DNA of 34,614 bases from Chitinophagaceae bacterium (GCA_007695095.1 REEL01000059.1:1-34614); one strand, 5' to 3'. Shown: positions 8,701 to 15,529, counted from the stretch's first letter. Notes: a model not told the origin generated them from the letters alone. Numbers and translations are program-made.

Positions 8701-9323
8701 TGAATTAGTTTAATAGTTTTCAGGTTCAATGGAATTTTTTCTTTACCCTTTGACGTCAGGTATGGCAAAATCAGTTGCCACATAGTTTCAACGGCCTCCT
8801 CGGGTTTTATCGTTTTCTTTCCTCTTATAGAACCTGCCTGTATCCAAAATTGTAAAGTAAACCAAACCATCTCTGATAATTTTTTATATAGATTTTTATT
8901 GGTTGTTTCTATCAGGTGACCGGTATATGCAGCATGATTCAAGAGCATGTTTACATACTGTATATGTCTTTCAATATATTGCCTGTGCAGCTTTCCGAGC
9001 TTTGAGTTCTCGCGGATAATATCCAGCGTATCAAGATAAAAAAAACGATATCTGATTGAAAGCCTCACTATTGCCAATGCCTGCAAGTTAATGTTTTCAA
9101 AAGAAGGATGCTGTTCTACCGCATTGAGCAATTCGTTTCGTTCTTTTTCCATCTTTTCAAATATCGCATCAATTATATAATTTTTGTTTTTATAATGATA
9201 AGATAGATTTCCACTGCTAATCCCAATATAATCAGCTATGTCTCTTAAACTCACAGCAGAAATACCTTTTTGATTAAAAAGCAAAACAGAAGCATCAATT
9301 ATTCTTTCTTTGGTATTTTTCAT
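8697..9323 (-). CDS. TetR-family transcriptional regulator of the acyl-CoA operon
   Basis: A 208-residue protein with the TetR helix-turn-helix at residues 4-50 (TKERIIDASVLLFNQKG, then SLRDIADYIGISSGNLSYHY). The remaining helical region is the variable ligand-binding and dimer domain. Members of this family near fatty-acid and branched-chain degradation genes commonly sense the acyl-CoA substrate and repress the genes without it. This is the first gene of the operon and overlaps the carboxylase beta gene by 4 bases. Two palindromes of matching design lie between its start codon and the upstream GMC gene, so autoregulation is likely. The effector cannot be told from sequence. Confidence 0.92.
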   Translation of the reverse strand: MKNTKERIIDASVLLFNQKGISAVSLRDIADYIGISSGNLSYHYKNKNYIIDAIFEKMEKERNELLNAVEQHPSFENINLQALAIVRLSIRYRFFYLDTLDIIRENSKLGKLHRQYIERHIQYVNMLLNHAAYTGHLIETTNKNLYKKLSEMVWFTLQFWIQAGSIRGKKTIKPEEAVETMWQLILPYLTSKGKEKIPLNLKTIKLIQ

Positions 9324-9325
9324 TT

Positions 9326-9341
9326 TAGAGCATTCGCTCTA
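9326..9341. promoter_or_regulatory. Operator O1, palindrome for the TetR regulator
   Basis: The sequence TAGAGCATTCGCTCTA has perfect 6-base arms (TAGAGC/GCTCTA) around ATTC. It lies 2 bases upstream of the regulator start codon, probably over the transcription start and leader, where bound protein would block both polymerase and ribosome. It shares design and length with the second palindrome, whose start is 22 bases away, about two helical turns. Assignment to the adjacent regulator is an inference from position and symmetry. Confidence 0.75.
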
Positions 9342-9373
9342 CAATATTAGAACATTTGTTCTAAATAAACAAA
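9342..9373 (-). promoter_or_regulatory. Putative Bacteroidota promoter of the TetR-led operon
   Basis: On the minus strand there is TTTG (complement of 9370-9373), then 20 bases, then TAATATTG (complement of 9342-9349), one mismatch from the Bacteroidota -7 consensus TAnnTTTG. The spacing fits this sigma factor's usual range. The start would fall inside operator O1, only about 10-15 bases before the ATG, giving a very short leader. It is the only promoter-like sequence I could see for the seven genes. Confidence 0.5.
9348..9363. promoter_or_regulatory. Operator O2, second palindrome for the TetR regulator
   Basis: The sequence TAGAACATTTGTTCTA has perfect 6-base arms (TAGAAC/GTTCTA) around ATTT. 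Compared with O1 it differs at one position in each arm and at the last spacer base, giving a shared consensus TAGARC-ATTY-GYTCTA. It lies between the putative -33 and -7 elements of the minus-strand promoter, a classic place for repression. Confidence 0.75.
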
Positions 9374-9385
9374 TAAATTATATTT

Positions 9386-10936
9386 TTAAACATTCTTTGG
9401 AGGAATCAGCGACATTGCGTATTCGCTTAAGGCGGTAATAGTAAGGCTGGGATTTACTCCCAGGTTGCATGGAATAATTGAGCCGTCTAAAACATACATA
9501 TTTTTATAGTTAAAGACTTCGAATTTATTATTGACAACTCCTTCCAAAGCGCTTTCTCCCATTGGACATCCGCCCATTATGTGGGCAGTTGTAGAGGTAT
9601 TTAAAACTATTTCATTCAATGCATTAGCCGGAACACCATTTGCTTTGCGGGCATAATTATACATGACCTCCTGACCTTTTGGAATATATGCCGGTACTTT
9701 GTGTTTGCCTTTATTTTTCATGTGCATCCCTTTAAAGTTACTGTAGATCATCTTCATAGAATTTTCGCTTGATTGCATGACCAGTAAAATAATGGTTTTC
9801 CCGGCCCAGTTTCTCCCAAACAAAGCTTTTAGAAAAGTAAAAGGATGGGTGATAATGTTAAACATCATCTTAATCGTCCGCACAAGCGAATTTCCGGGAC
9901 CTGCTGCCAAAGTAGATAAAAGCTTCATGGCTCCGGAGCCATCCGGAAATTTCACTACTTCCACATGGGTATCGTCGTCGGCATTAAAAACACTTGAAAT
10001 AGCGATTCCGTGGTTTACCTTTTCGGGTATATTCGTCACTCCGCAAATACTCTCTGAATTTGTAAGCAGGTTTTCTCCTAATTTTTCGGATATATCGGGT
10101 AATGTTTTAAACTTTTGTTTTTGTTTAAAAAGCAATTTCAAAGTTCCTAAAACTCCTGCGCTAACAATCAAGCCTTTAGATTTAAAAATCTTTGTTTTTG
10201 AGAAAAAGGAAGTACTGCTTTTTGTATGAATAACATACTCATTGTTTAAAAACTCAATTTTAACAACTTCTGTTTCCGCAAAAATTTGAGCTCCATTTTT
10301 TTGTGCAAAGAAAAGGTAGTTTTTATCGAGGGTATTTTTTGCATTATACCGGCAACCCACCATACAGGCTGCGCATTCTTTGCAAGGGGATCTCAGTGGA
10401 CCTTCCCCGCCGAAATAAGGATCTTTTTCCTCCTTATCATCAGAAAAGTAAACCCCTACATCCACACTTTTGAAAGTTTCTTCCCTACCCATATCAACGG
10501 CAACTTCCCTTAGAAGCTCATCTGCTTTATAAAAACGGGGATTTTGAGTTGCTCCCAACATAAACTTCGCCTTTTCATAAAAGGGAGGTAAAATTTCCTG
10601 CCAATCATTAAGGTGTTTCCACTTTGGGTTTTTATAGAAATTATTTTCCGGCTGCATTAAAGTGTTGGCATACACAAGACTTCCTCCGCCCACCCCGACG
10701 CCACTTAAAATAAAAGCCTCTTTAAACAAAGAAAGTTTTTGAAAGCCAAAAAAACGAATACGCGGAAACCAAAAATACTTCGGCAAATTCCAATTGGACT
10801 TAGGAAAGTCTTCACTTTTAAAAGCTTTCCCTTTTTCCAAAACAGCAACCGAATATCCTTTTTCTGACAATCGCATAGCAGAAACACTCCCGCCAAAACC
10901 GGAACCAATAATTATATAATCGTAAACCTTTGACAT
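9386..10936 (-). CDS. GMC-family FAD oxidoreductase, cholesterol-oxidase-like
   Basis: A 516-residue flavoprotein. The N-terminal ADP-binding motif YIIIGSGFGGSVSA is at about 7-20 and the second FAD contact GVGVGGGSLVYANTL is near 79. The C-terminal part holds TAHIMGGCPMG with the expected catalytic histidine, then YVLDGSIIPCNLGVNPSLTITA. This branch oxidises alcohols such as sterols or long-chain alcohols. A cysteine cluster at residues 185-195 (CKECAACMVGC, Cx2Cx2Cx3C) resembles an iron-sulfur ligand set and recurs in this subfamily. There is no obvious signal peptide. The gene lies directly upstream of, and parallel to, the operon, ending 62 bases before the regulator start. It may feed an alcohol into the pathway, but it lies outside the operators and has its own upstream region. 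Confidence 0.85.
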   Translation of the reverse strand: MSKVYDYIIIGSGFGGSVSAMRLSEKGYSVAVLEKGKAFKSEDFPKSNWNLPKYFWFPRIRFFGFQKLSLFKEAFILSGVGVGGGSLVYANTLMQPENNFYKNPKWKHLNDWQEILPPFYEKAKFMLGATQNPRFYKADELLREVAVDMGREETFKSVDVGVYFSDDKEEKDPYFGGEGPLRSPCKECAACMVGCRYNAKNTLDKNYLFFAQKNGAQIFAETEVVKIEFLNNEYVIHTKSSTSFFSKTKIFKSKGLIVSAGVLGTLKLLFKQKQKFKTLPDISEKLGENLLTNSESICGVTNIPEKVNHGIAISSVFNADDDTHVEVVKFPDGSGAMKLLSTLAAGPGNSLVRTIKMMFNIITHPFTFLKALFGRNWAGKTIILLVMQSSENSMKMIYSNFKGMHMKNKGKHKVPAYIPKGQEVMYNYARKANGVPANALNEIVLNTSTTAHIMGGCPMGESALEGVVNNKFEVFNYKNMYVLDGSIIPCNLGVNPSLTITALSEYAMSLIPPKNV

Positions 10937-11242
10937 TTTTTAAGTTATAGAAAAGACAAAATATAAAAAAATTGGTTAATGGACATAAAAGGGTAAATAT
11001 CCACTAAATTTAAACAAAAAGGTTTAGCATTTAAAAATATCCTGTAACAAGCAAATTCAAAATATTAAATACTTTTAAGATGATTTGTGAGAAAAAACTA
11101 TGTTTGATGTGTAATAATTCTGAACAAAGGATAGAAAAGTTTTAGAAGTTCATTGGATTTGCTGATTTTTGGTAGGGAAATAAATGAGTGGCAACCAAGC
11201 CAAACTGCTACACTAATAGACAAACGACAATGAAAAATAGCA
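10937..11242. other. Intergenic region between divergent genes
   Basis: This AT-rich spacer separates the minus-strand GMC gene from the plus-strand ankyrin-like gene and must hold both promoters. On the minus strand near 10955, TATATTTTG is close to a -7 element but has one base too many. The last 50 bases become less AT-rich (GGCAACCAAGCC, then CACTAATAGACAAACGACA). An ATG at 11230 opens a frame of only 10 codons that overlaps the main start out of frame. I see no hairpin terminator or RNA gene. Confidence 0.5.
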
Positions 11243-11989
11243 ATGAAAAGTCAGTTGAATGACATACCAGCAGAAACTGAAAACAAGAAATTGGAAGAGC
11301 TATTTCTTGCCGTTTACTTCAACGACTTAGAAAAAGTTATTGAGTTTAAAAATCAATATCCCGAACAATATGCTCAAAAGGAAAAATTTCAAATTGATGA
11401 AAATACCACTTTTGACTTAACAAACTTGACCTTTTTCAACCAGACAATATGGTTTGACGGAGATTGGATTGACGATATAAAGCCATTAGTTGAAAAGCAC
11501 AGACAGAGGACAGAAAATATGTTAGACTTTTGGCGTGCTGAATTAGGACGCCAAGAAATTTATAGACAAATTGAGTATAATTACTATTGCGATTTTTTTT
11601 ATTGCTATGACCTAAACGATCCGGAAAATAATGAAGTAGTAATATTAGACCCAATAACATATTTCACAGAAAGAGGGTTTCGAGAAATTGACTTAAGACT
11701 ATATAAAAGTGTTGAATGTTTTGATTTTGTTGAAGTAGAGAAATTATTAAAACAAGGTGCAAAAACAAACATTCATTTTTATGAAGACGGAGACAGCAGT
11801 GTTATTTCACTTATTTCCGGTGAAGTTTCATTTTTAGCGAGTTGCCAAGTTATTCCTGAATTTAAAATATTTGAAACAAAGGGTTACAATCAAAATTTTG
11901 ACATAGCACAAATGTTTGGTGACATACTCGGTTTGGCTGCATACGAAGAAATGTATCACTTACTGAACAAGTATGGCAAAGAGGAATGA
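11243..11989 (+). CDS. Hypothetical protein with ankyrin-like segments
   Basis: A 248-residue soluble protein I do not recognise as a named family. Two segments look like ankyrin helices: LEELFLAVYFNDLEKVIEFKNQYPE near 17 and LYKSVECFDFVEVEKLLKQGAKTN near 152. The middle is rich in aromatic and acidic residues (WFDGDWIDDIKPLVEKHRQR, YNYYCDFFYCYDLNDPE). There is no signal peptide or membrane helix. It stands alone, pointing away from its neighbours, between two long spacers of different character from the rest of the window. It could be an accessory gene acquired as a single cassette, perhaps an immunity or protein-interaction protein. That is only a guess. Confidence 0.65.
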   Translation: MKSQLNDIPAETENKKLEELFLAVYFNDLEKVIEFKNQYPEQYAQKEKFQIDENTTFDLTNLTFFNQTIWFDGDWIDDIKPLVEKHRQRTENMLDFWRAELGRQEIYRQIEYNYYCDFFYCYDLNDPENNEVVILDPITYFTERGFREIDLRLYKSVECFDFVEVEKLLKQGAKTNIHFYEDGDSSVISLISGEVSFLASCQVIPEFKIFETKGYNQNFDIAQMFGDILGLAAYEEMYHLLNKYGKEE

Positions 11990-12240
11990 AATGTTTGCTG
12001 CCTATAACATACAAGGCTATATATCAAACTAGGAAAAGTGCAAGCCTAAAGGTTTCTGTTTTTTTGTTGCATTTGTCATTAAAGAACAACTTATAACCTT
12101 GAAGCCAGCACGGCATTTAGCCCGAAAACGTTGATGGTAACCTTATGAACACGCTACAAAATGTGTAAATATCCCCAAAAACTCTACAGTTTATAATTAG
12201 ACAAAAATGTTTAATTTTAAACCTTCATTTAACTTGTCGT
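11990..12240. other. Spacer with possible cassette-end sequence
   Basis: This spacer lies between two convergently oriented genes. It begins with GCTGCCTATAACATACAAGG, then has a weak hairpin (AAGCC, TAAA, GGTTT at 12042-12055 with a G-T pair) followed by a T-run that may end the upstream gene. Around 12100-12165 it has short GC-richer words (CCAGCACGGC, TAGCCCGAAAACG). No open frame of note is present. The texture resembles degenerate repeats around cassette-like genes in Bacteroidota, but I cannot prove a repeat from one copy. Confidence 0.35.
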
Positions 12241-12618
12241 TTACCACCTTGTAACAAAAACTGCCTTTTTTGCAAGTTTTCTAGAAATGCCTTTGGTAAA
12301 CGTTCCTTTGATTAATGCATGAGCCGGGTTGTCTCTTAATGGGGCATGCACATTTTCAAGGTTTAATGAATGTGTAAAAGATGCAGTAAGCCCATATAGC
12401 TTGTAAACTTTGTAGTCTATAGCAGCTTTTTCATAGGTTGTTAATCTTTTGATGTCAACTGAAAGACCGTCTTCGTCTTTACTAATCGAAAAATTTGAGG
12501 ATGAGGGTGTGCCATCAGGCTTAATTATAAAGTCCGGAGGAGCATGAATAATCCTTCTTAAAAGCAGGTCATTATCTTTTATTTTTTCAATTTTATTGCT
12601 TTGAAATTTAGACATCAA
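12241..12618 (-). CDS. Hypothetical protein, third gene of the TIGR04255-like triad
   Basis: A 125-residue protein of unknown function with no signal peptide or membrane helix. The most structured part is the C-terminal half: LNLENVHAPLRDNPAHALIKGTF followed by the basic SRKLAKKAV. The spacing of Asp, Asn, Pro and His in RDNPAHALI looks conserved-like, but I cannot tie it to a known active site. The N-terminal half is charged and polar. Translation starts inside the end of the preceding gene (11-base overlap), so the two are probably translated together. A second Met is at codon 2, so the start could be 3 bases later. Confidence 0.7.
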   Translation of the reverse strand: MMSKFQSNKIEKIKDNDLLLRRIIHAPPDFIIKPDGTPSSSNFSISKDEDGLSVDIKRLTTYEKAAIDYKVYKLYGLTASFTHSLNLENVHAPLRDNPAHALIKGTFTKGISRKLAKKAVFVTRW

Positions 12619-13075
12619 AATAGTTAATTAAATCTGCTAATCCGGATTCAAGGTTTGTTTCTTTTACAACTTCATCCTCTATATCAAAAAGCAGGAGTTC
12701 AGTAGTACCATCAGGATTAAAGTACAATTCAGCAGCTTTCTCTCCTTGTTTAAACTCAATCATGATTTCTCCGTTTACACCGGGAGCAATGAAGTATAAA
12801 GGAAGAGAAAGGCGATCATATTCAATTAGAAAATTCTTAGAAGCAGATATAGATTCTTTTGCAGGGGATTTAGCCCCATAACTGTTCCAGTTATCATTTA
12901 AGTTTGAAATGTCGGTCAATTTATGCAACATACTTAAAACCTTTTTAGACAAAGGCCAATTTTCCGGAAACACAGTGCTATTTGAAAAAACATTTAAAGT
13001 TTTCTCACTTACTATCCGGATAGAATTTTGGGAAGGCCCATAAATTTCTGCCGGTTTATTTACTAAAGCTTTCAT
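12608..13075 (-). CDS. Hypothetical protein with NWNSYGA motif, second gene of the triad
   Basis: I chose the ATG at 13075, giving 155 residues and a 20-base overlap with the upstream gene. An earlier in-frame ATG at 13123 would add 16 residues and lengthen the overlap to 68 bases, which is less usual. Features are LTDISNLNDNWNSYGAKSP (starting about residue 51), then a helix, YFIAPGVNGEIMIEFKQGEK and ELYFNPDGTTELLLFD, which read as an alpha/beta fold ending in beta strands. There is no transmembrane segment. The LNDNWNSYGA phrase recurs, from memory, in small proteins of accessory regions, but I cannot name a function. It overlaps both neighbours, so all three genes form one unit. Confidence 0.72.
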   Translation of the reverse strand: MKALVNKPAEIYGPSQNSIRIVSEKTLNVFSNSTVFPENWPLSKKVLSMLHKLTDISNLNDNWNSYGAKSPAKESISASKNFLIEYDRLSLPLYFIAPGVNGEIMIEFKQGEKAAELYFNPDGTTELLLFDIEDEVVKETNLESGLADLINYFDV

Positions 13076-13805
13076 AAAAATCTTTTTTACATATTCTTTT
13101 AAATATATCAGACGTGCATTCATGTGCTGAATTCAGCCAATGTAATAATGCTTTTTCATCCATATTGTTTTTTACCTTTACGGAAGTTTGCCAGGTTAGA
13201 ATGTCTTCATTTTTGTTATTTTTTCCATTTGAAATAGTTAAATTCAACAAACCTTTTTCTTTCAAATCAAATGACTGGTCGAAATTTAGTTTTACAAGTT
13301 CTCCCATTGAATCAAAATGATTTTCAAAACTAAAATTCAAATGCTTTAGAATAAAATCTCTCCAGTTAGTAAACCCATAATCTTTAACTCTTACAACATC
13401 AATATAACGTAAAGATGCAGAAATAAAGTTTATTTCCTGATATGCATCTGAAAGCTTGCGAAGATTTGTTTTAACAAGAGGGTAATACTTTTTCTCCCAT
13501 TCATAATCTTTATCCGTATCATTCACTGCAAAAATACCCGGTCCAATTTGTAATACCGGCCATTGGTTTTTGCCTTTCCAAAACTGATACATAGTCTGAT
13601 ATGGCAAAAACTGATGAGGTAAATCTTTTGGATAGAGTTGCACAACTTCAGGAAAATCTTCTTTTATCTTTTCTTGAAATTTGCCTAATGCAAAAGAGAA
13701 TCTCGAATCCAATACTTTTCCGCCATCAGCACTAGGGTCTAACTCCCAAAAGGCTTCAAAAATCACTTCATGTAAAGGAGCATTGGGTAATTTTTTTACT
13801 GCCAT
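13056..13805 (-). CDS. TIGR04255-like protein, first gene of the triad
   Basis: A 249-residue soluble protein. The N-terminus, KLPNAPLHEVIFEAFWELDP, has the 'aPl-E-V-i-E' opening of the sporadically distributed TIGR04255 family. Further family-like features are the aromatic QFLPYQTMYQFW region near 66, VLQIGPGIFAVND near 85, and the strand SLRYIDVVRV near 131. The function of this family is not established to my knowledge. It leads a three-gene unit with overlapping downstream genes. A TAAATTTG element, an exact match to the -7 consensus, lies at 13810-13817 on the minus strand, 4 bases before the ATG, so the message may be nearly leaderless. Confidence 0.75.
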   Translation of the reverse strand: MAVKKLPNAPLHEVIFEAFWELDPSADGGKVLDSRFSFALGKFQEKIKEDFPEVVQLYPKDLPHQFLPYQTMYQFWKGKNQWPVLQIGPGIFAVNDTDKDYEWEKKYYPLVKTNLRKLSDAYQEINFISASLRYIDVVRVKDYGFTNWRDFILKHLNFSFENHFDSMGELVKLNFDQSFDLKEKGLLNLTISNGKNNKNEDILTWQTSVKVKNNMDEKALLHWLNSAHECTSDIFKRICKKDFYESFSK

Positions 13806-14213
13806 ATCACAAATTTACATTTTTTTAAATAATAGATGCATGTAGATTTCTTTTTCCCGCAAAGGAAGTGTGTTAATAACGCAGCTTCAGGAATGATAGT
13901 TGTTTACTTTAAACTACACTTTCAATCTACTTCAGCCTGAACAATATTTATTTATACAAAAACAGTAATAAACAGGCCAGGTTGTTTGAATAGTGTATTT
14001 ATTGCCGGATAATTATTCATTTCATTTCTTATTTTTCCTTTCCGGTTCTGGTTTTAAATACTTGCCATGTCAAAACCAACAACCTATTGTCAATAAAGGC
14101 AGTATGAACAAATGGAAAACATATAGTTTTGAAACTTTTGATCAAATTTAAGAAATTCACCATTCCCCCATTTCTTAAAGAACTTGTATATTCGTAAAAC
14201 TAAACGAAGATTA
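13806..14213. other. Intergenic region between divergent genes
   Basis: About 400 bases separate the minus-strand triad from the plus-strand SDR gene, so both promoters should be here. Besides the -7-like element next to the triad, there is a loose inverted pair TGGTTTT ... AAAACCA around 14050-14080 with a long loop. I see no convincing open frame, RNA gene or terminator. The frame of the SDR can be extended back to a TTG at 14184, which I did not use. Confidence 0.4.
13810..13817 (-). promoter_or_regulatory. Putative -7 element of the triad promoter
   Basis: On the minus strand the bases read TAAATTTG, an exact TAnnTTTG match, ending 4 bases before the TIGR04255-like start codon. I see no good TTTG at the -33 distance, so this may be chance in AT-rich DNA. 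If real, the transcript starts at or next to the ATG. Confidence 0.35.
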
Positions 14214-15008
14214 ATGATAATAAAATTAAAAGGAAAATTTGCTTTGGTGGGTGGAGGAAGCAAAGGGATTGGACTTGCAACTGCACAAGCTTTAGCTGAG
14301 GCCGGAGCATCGGTCACTATTTTAGCGAGAAATTCAGATGATTTAGAAATTGCCTGCAAAAATCTACCGAAAGTTCATGACGGGCAAACACATTTTTGGA
14401 TAAGTGCTGACAGTTCTGCACCGGACACTTTCATTGAAAAGGTGAAAAACTTTTCGGCAGAGAAAAAAATACATTTTGATATTTTAGTCAATAACACGGG
14501 AGGCCCTCCCGGTGGTCCGATAACTGATGCTTCTGCGGAAAGTTTTTTAGAGGCCTACAACAATCATTTAATCTGTAATCATTTACTCGTACAAACTTAT
14601 CTGGAGGGCATGAAAAAAGCCGCTTACGGACGGATAATTAATATTATTTCTACTTCTGTTAAACAACCTTTGCCAAACTTAGGAGTTTCAAATACTACTC
14701 GTGCAGCAGTTGCAGCCTGGGCAAAAACGCTCGCCAACGAAACCGCTATGCACGGAATTACTGTGAATAATGTTTTGCCGGGAGCTACAGAAACCGACAG
14801 GCTGACTTCAATTATCCTGAATAAATCAAAAAAAGAAAACAAAACGACCGTACAAGTTGCCGAAGCAATGAAATCCGGCATTCCGATGAAAAGATTTGGA
14901 AAAGCTCAGGAAGTTGCTTCACTGGTTTGCTTTCTGGCATCACAACAGGCATCTTACATTACCGGTACAACAACCCCGGTTGATGGAGGCAGAACGAGTT
15001 GTTTTTAA
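14214..15008 (+). CDS. Atypical SDR oxidoreductase
   Basis: I chose the ATG at 14214, giving 264 residues; it puts the cofactor motif VGGGSKGIGLATA at residue 12, as usual for the family. NNTGG is at 93-97 and the C-terminal ASYITGTTTPVDGG is intact. The catalytic YxxxK is missing: the aligned segment reads SNTTRAAVAAWAKTLA, with Ser159 and Arg163. Members with 'SNxxRAAV..WAKTLA' are often labelled FabG-like, but they lack the normal proton donor and their reaction is uncertain. The next gene, a 2-aminomuconate-deaminase-like RidA, starts 14 bases later. In several Bacteroidota this pair sits in kynurenine/3-hydroxyanthranilate clusters (from memory). None of the other genes of that pathway are in the window. 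Confidence 0.85.
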   Translation: MIIKLKGKFALVGGGSKGIGLATAQALAEAGASVTILARNSDDLEIACKNLPKVHDGQTHFWISADSSAPDTFIEKVKNFSAEKKIHFDILVNNTGGPPGGPITDASAESFLEAYNNHLICNHLLVQTYLEGMKKAAYGRIINIISTSVKQPLPNLGVSNTTRAAVAAWAKTLANETAMHGITVNNVLPGATETDRLTSIILNKSKKENKTTVQVAEAMKSGIPMKRFGKAQEVASLVCFLASQQASYITGTTTPVDGGRTSCF

Positions 15009-15022
15009 TAAAAAATAAAATT

Positions 15023-15445
15023 ATGTCAAAAAAATACACGACTGAAAAAGCGCCCAAAGCAGTTGGTTTATATCCTCACGCAAGACAGGTTGGAGATTTT
15101 CTGTTTTTAAGCGGGATTGGTCCCAGAGAAGCAGGAACAAATAATATTCCCGGGCTGGAATTGGATGAATCGGGTAATATTATCAAATATGATATTGAAG
15201 CAGAATGCCACTCCGTTTTTAAAAATATTAAAACCATATTGGAGGAATCCGGAGCTGACTGGAATAGTTTAGTTGACGTTACTGTTTTTCTTACTAATAT
15301 GAAAGACGACTTTAAAACTTTTAATAAAGTCTATGCAGAATATTTCAAAGATAATCAGCCATGCAGGACAACTGTTGAAGTGAACGCTTTACCGACTCCA
15401 ATCGCTATAGAACTGAAATGTATAGCTTATCTGGGAAAAAAGTGA
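15023..15445 (+). CDS. RidA-family protein, 2-aminomuconate deaminase-like
   Basis: With the start at 15023 (MSKKYTTEKAP), the protein has 140 residues. An upstream ATG at 14999 would overlap the SDR gene and adds only an unlikely 8-residue tail. RidA/YjgF proteins hydrolyse reactive enamine/imine intermediates. Visible family features are YPHARQVGDFLFLSGIGPRE near 15 and the C-terminal CRTTVEVNALP, whose arginine is the usual carboxylate-binding residue. The longer insert around PGLELDESGNIIKYDIEAEC resembles 2-aminomuconate deaminase rather than housekeeping RidA. Pairing with the SDR supports tryptophan/kynurenine catabolism; generic imine deaminase activity remains possible. Confidence 0.85.
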   Translation: MSKKYTTEKAPKAVGLYPHARQVGDFLFLSGIGPREAGTNNIPGLELDESGNIIKYDIEAECHSVFKNIKTILEESGADWNSLVDVTVFLTNMKDDFKTFNKVYAEYFKDNQPCRTTVEVNALPTPIAIELKCIAYLGKK

Positions 15446-15529
15446 TTTTTAACCTTCATTGATTATTTCTTTATTTTCACTTTAGTGACGAGATTGTTAA
15501 CAATATTTTAACTTAGAGAAAAAGTTAAC

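Noticed and set aside
258-9323. Calling the operon a leucine (liu) or citronellol (atu) pathway
   Set aside because: The key hydratase and lyase genes are missing and BKACE is present, so either name would overstate what the sequence shows.
9777-10229. Plus-strand open frame of 150 codons inside the GMC oxidoreductase gene
   Set aside because: It is antisense to a strongly supported enzyme whose motifs run straight through the region; the protein has no recognisable features.
13056-13123. 68-base overlap between the first two triad genes
   Set aside because: It arises only from the first possible ATG of the second gene; the ATG at 13075 gives an ordinary 20-base overlap.
14184-14213. Upstream TTG start for the SDR gene
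   Set aside because: It would add a basic 10-residue tail before the normal family N-terminus; the ATG at 14214 places the cofactor motif correctly.
15496-15529. Two GTTAAC palindromes before the PI-PLC gene, the second touching the ATG
   Set aside because: Six-base palindromes of this composition are expected by chance in AT-rich DNA and the spacing has no clear regulatory meaning.
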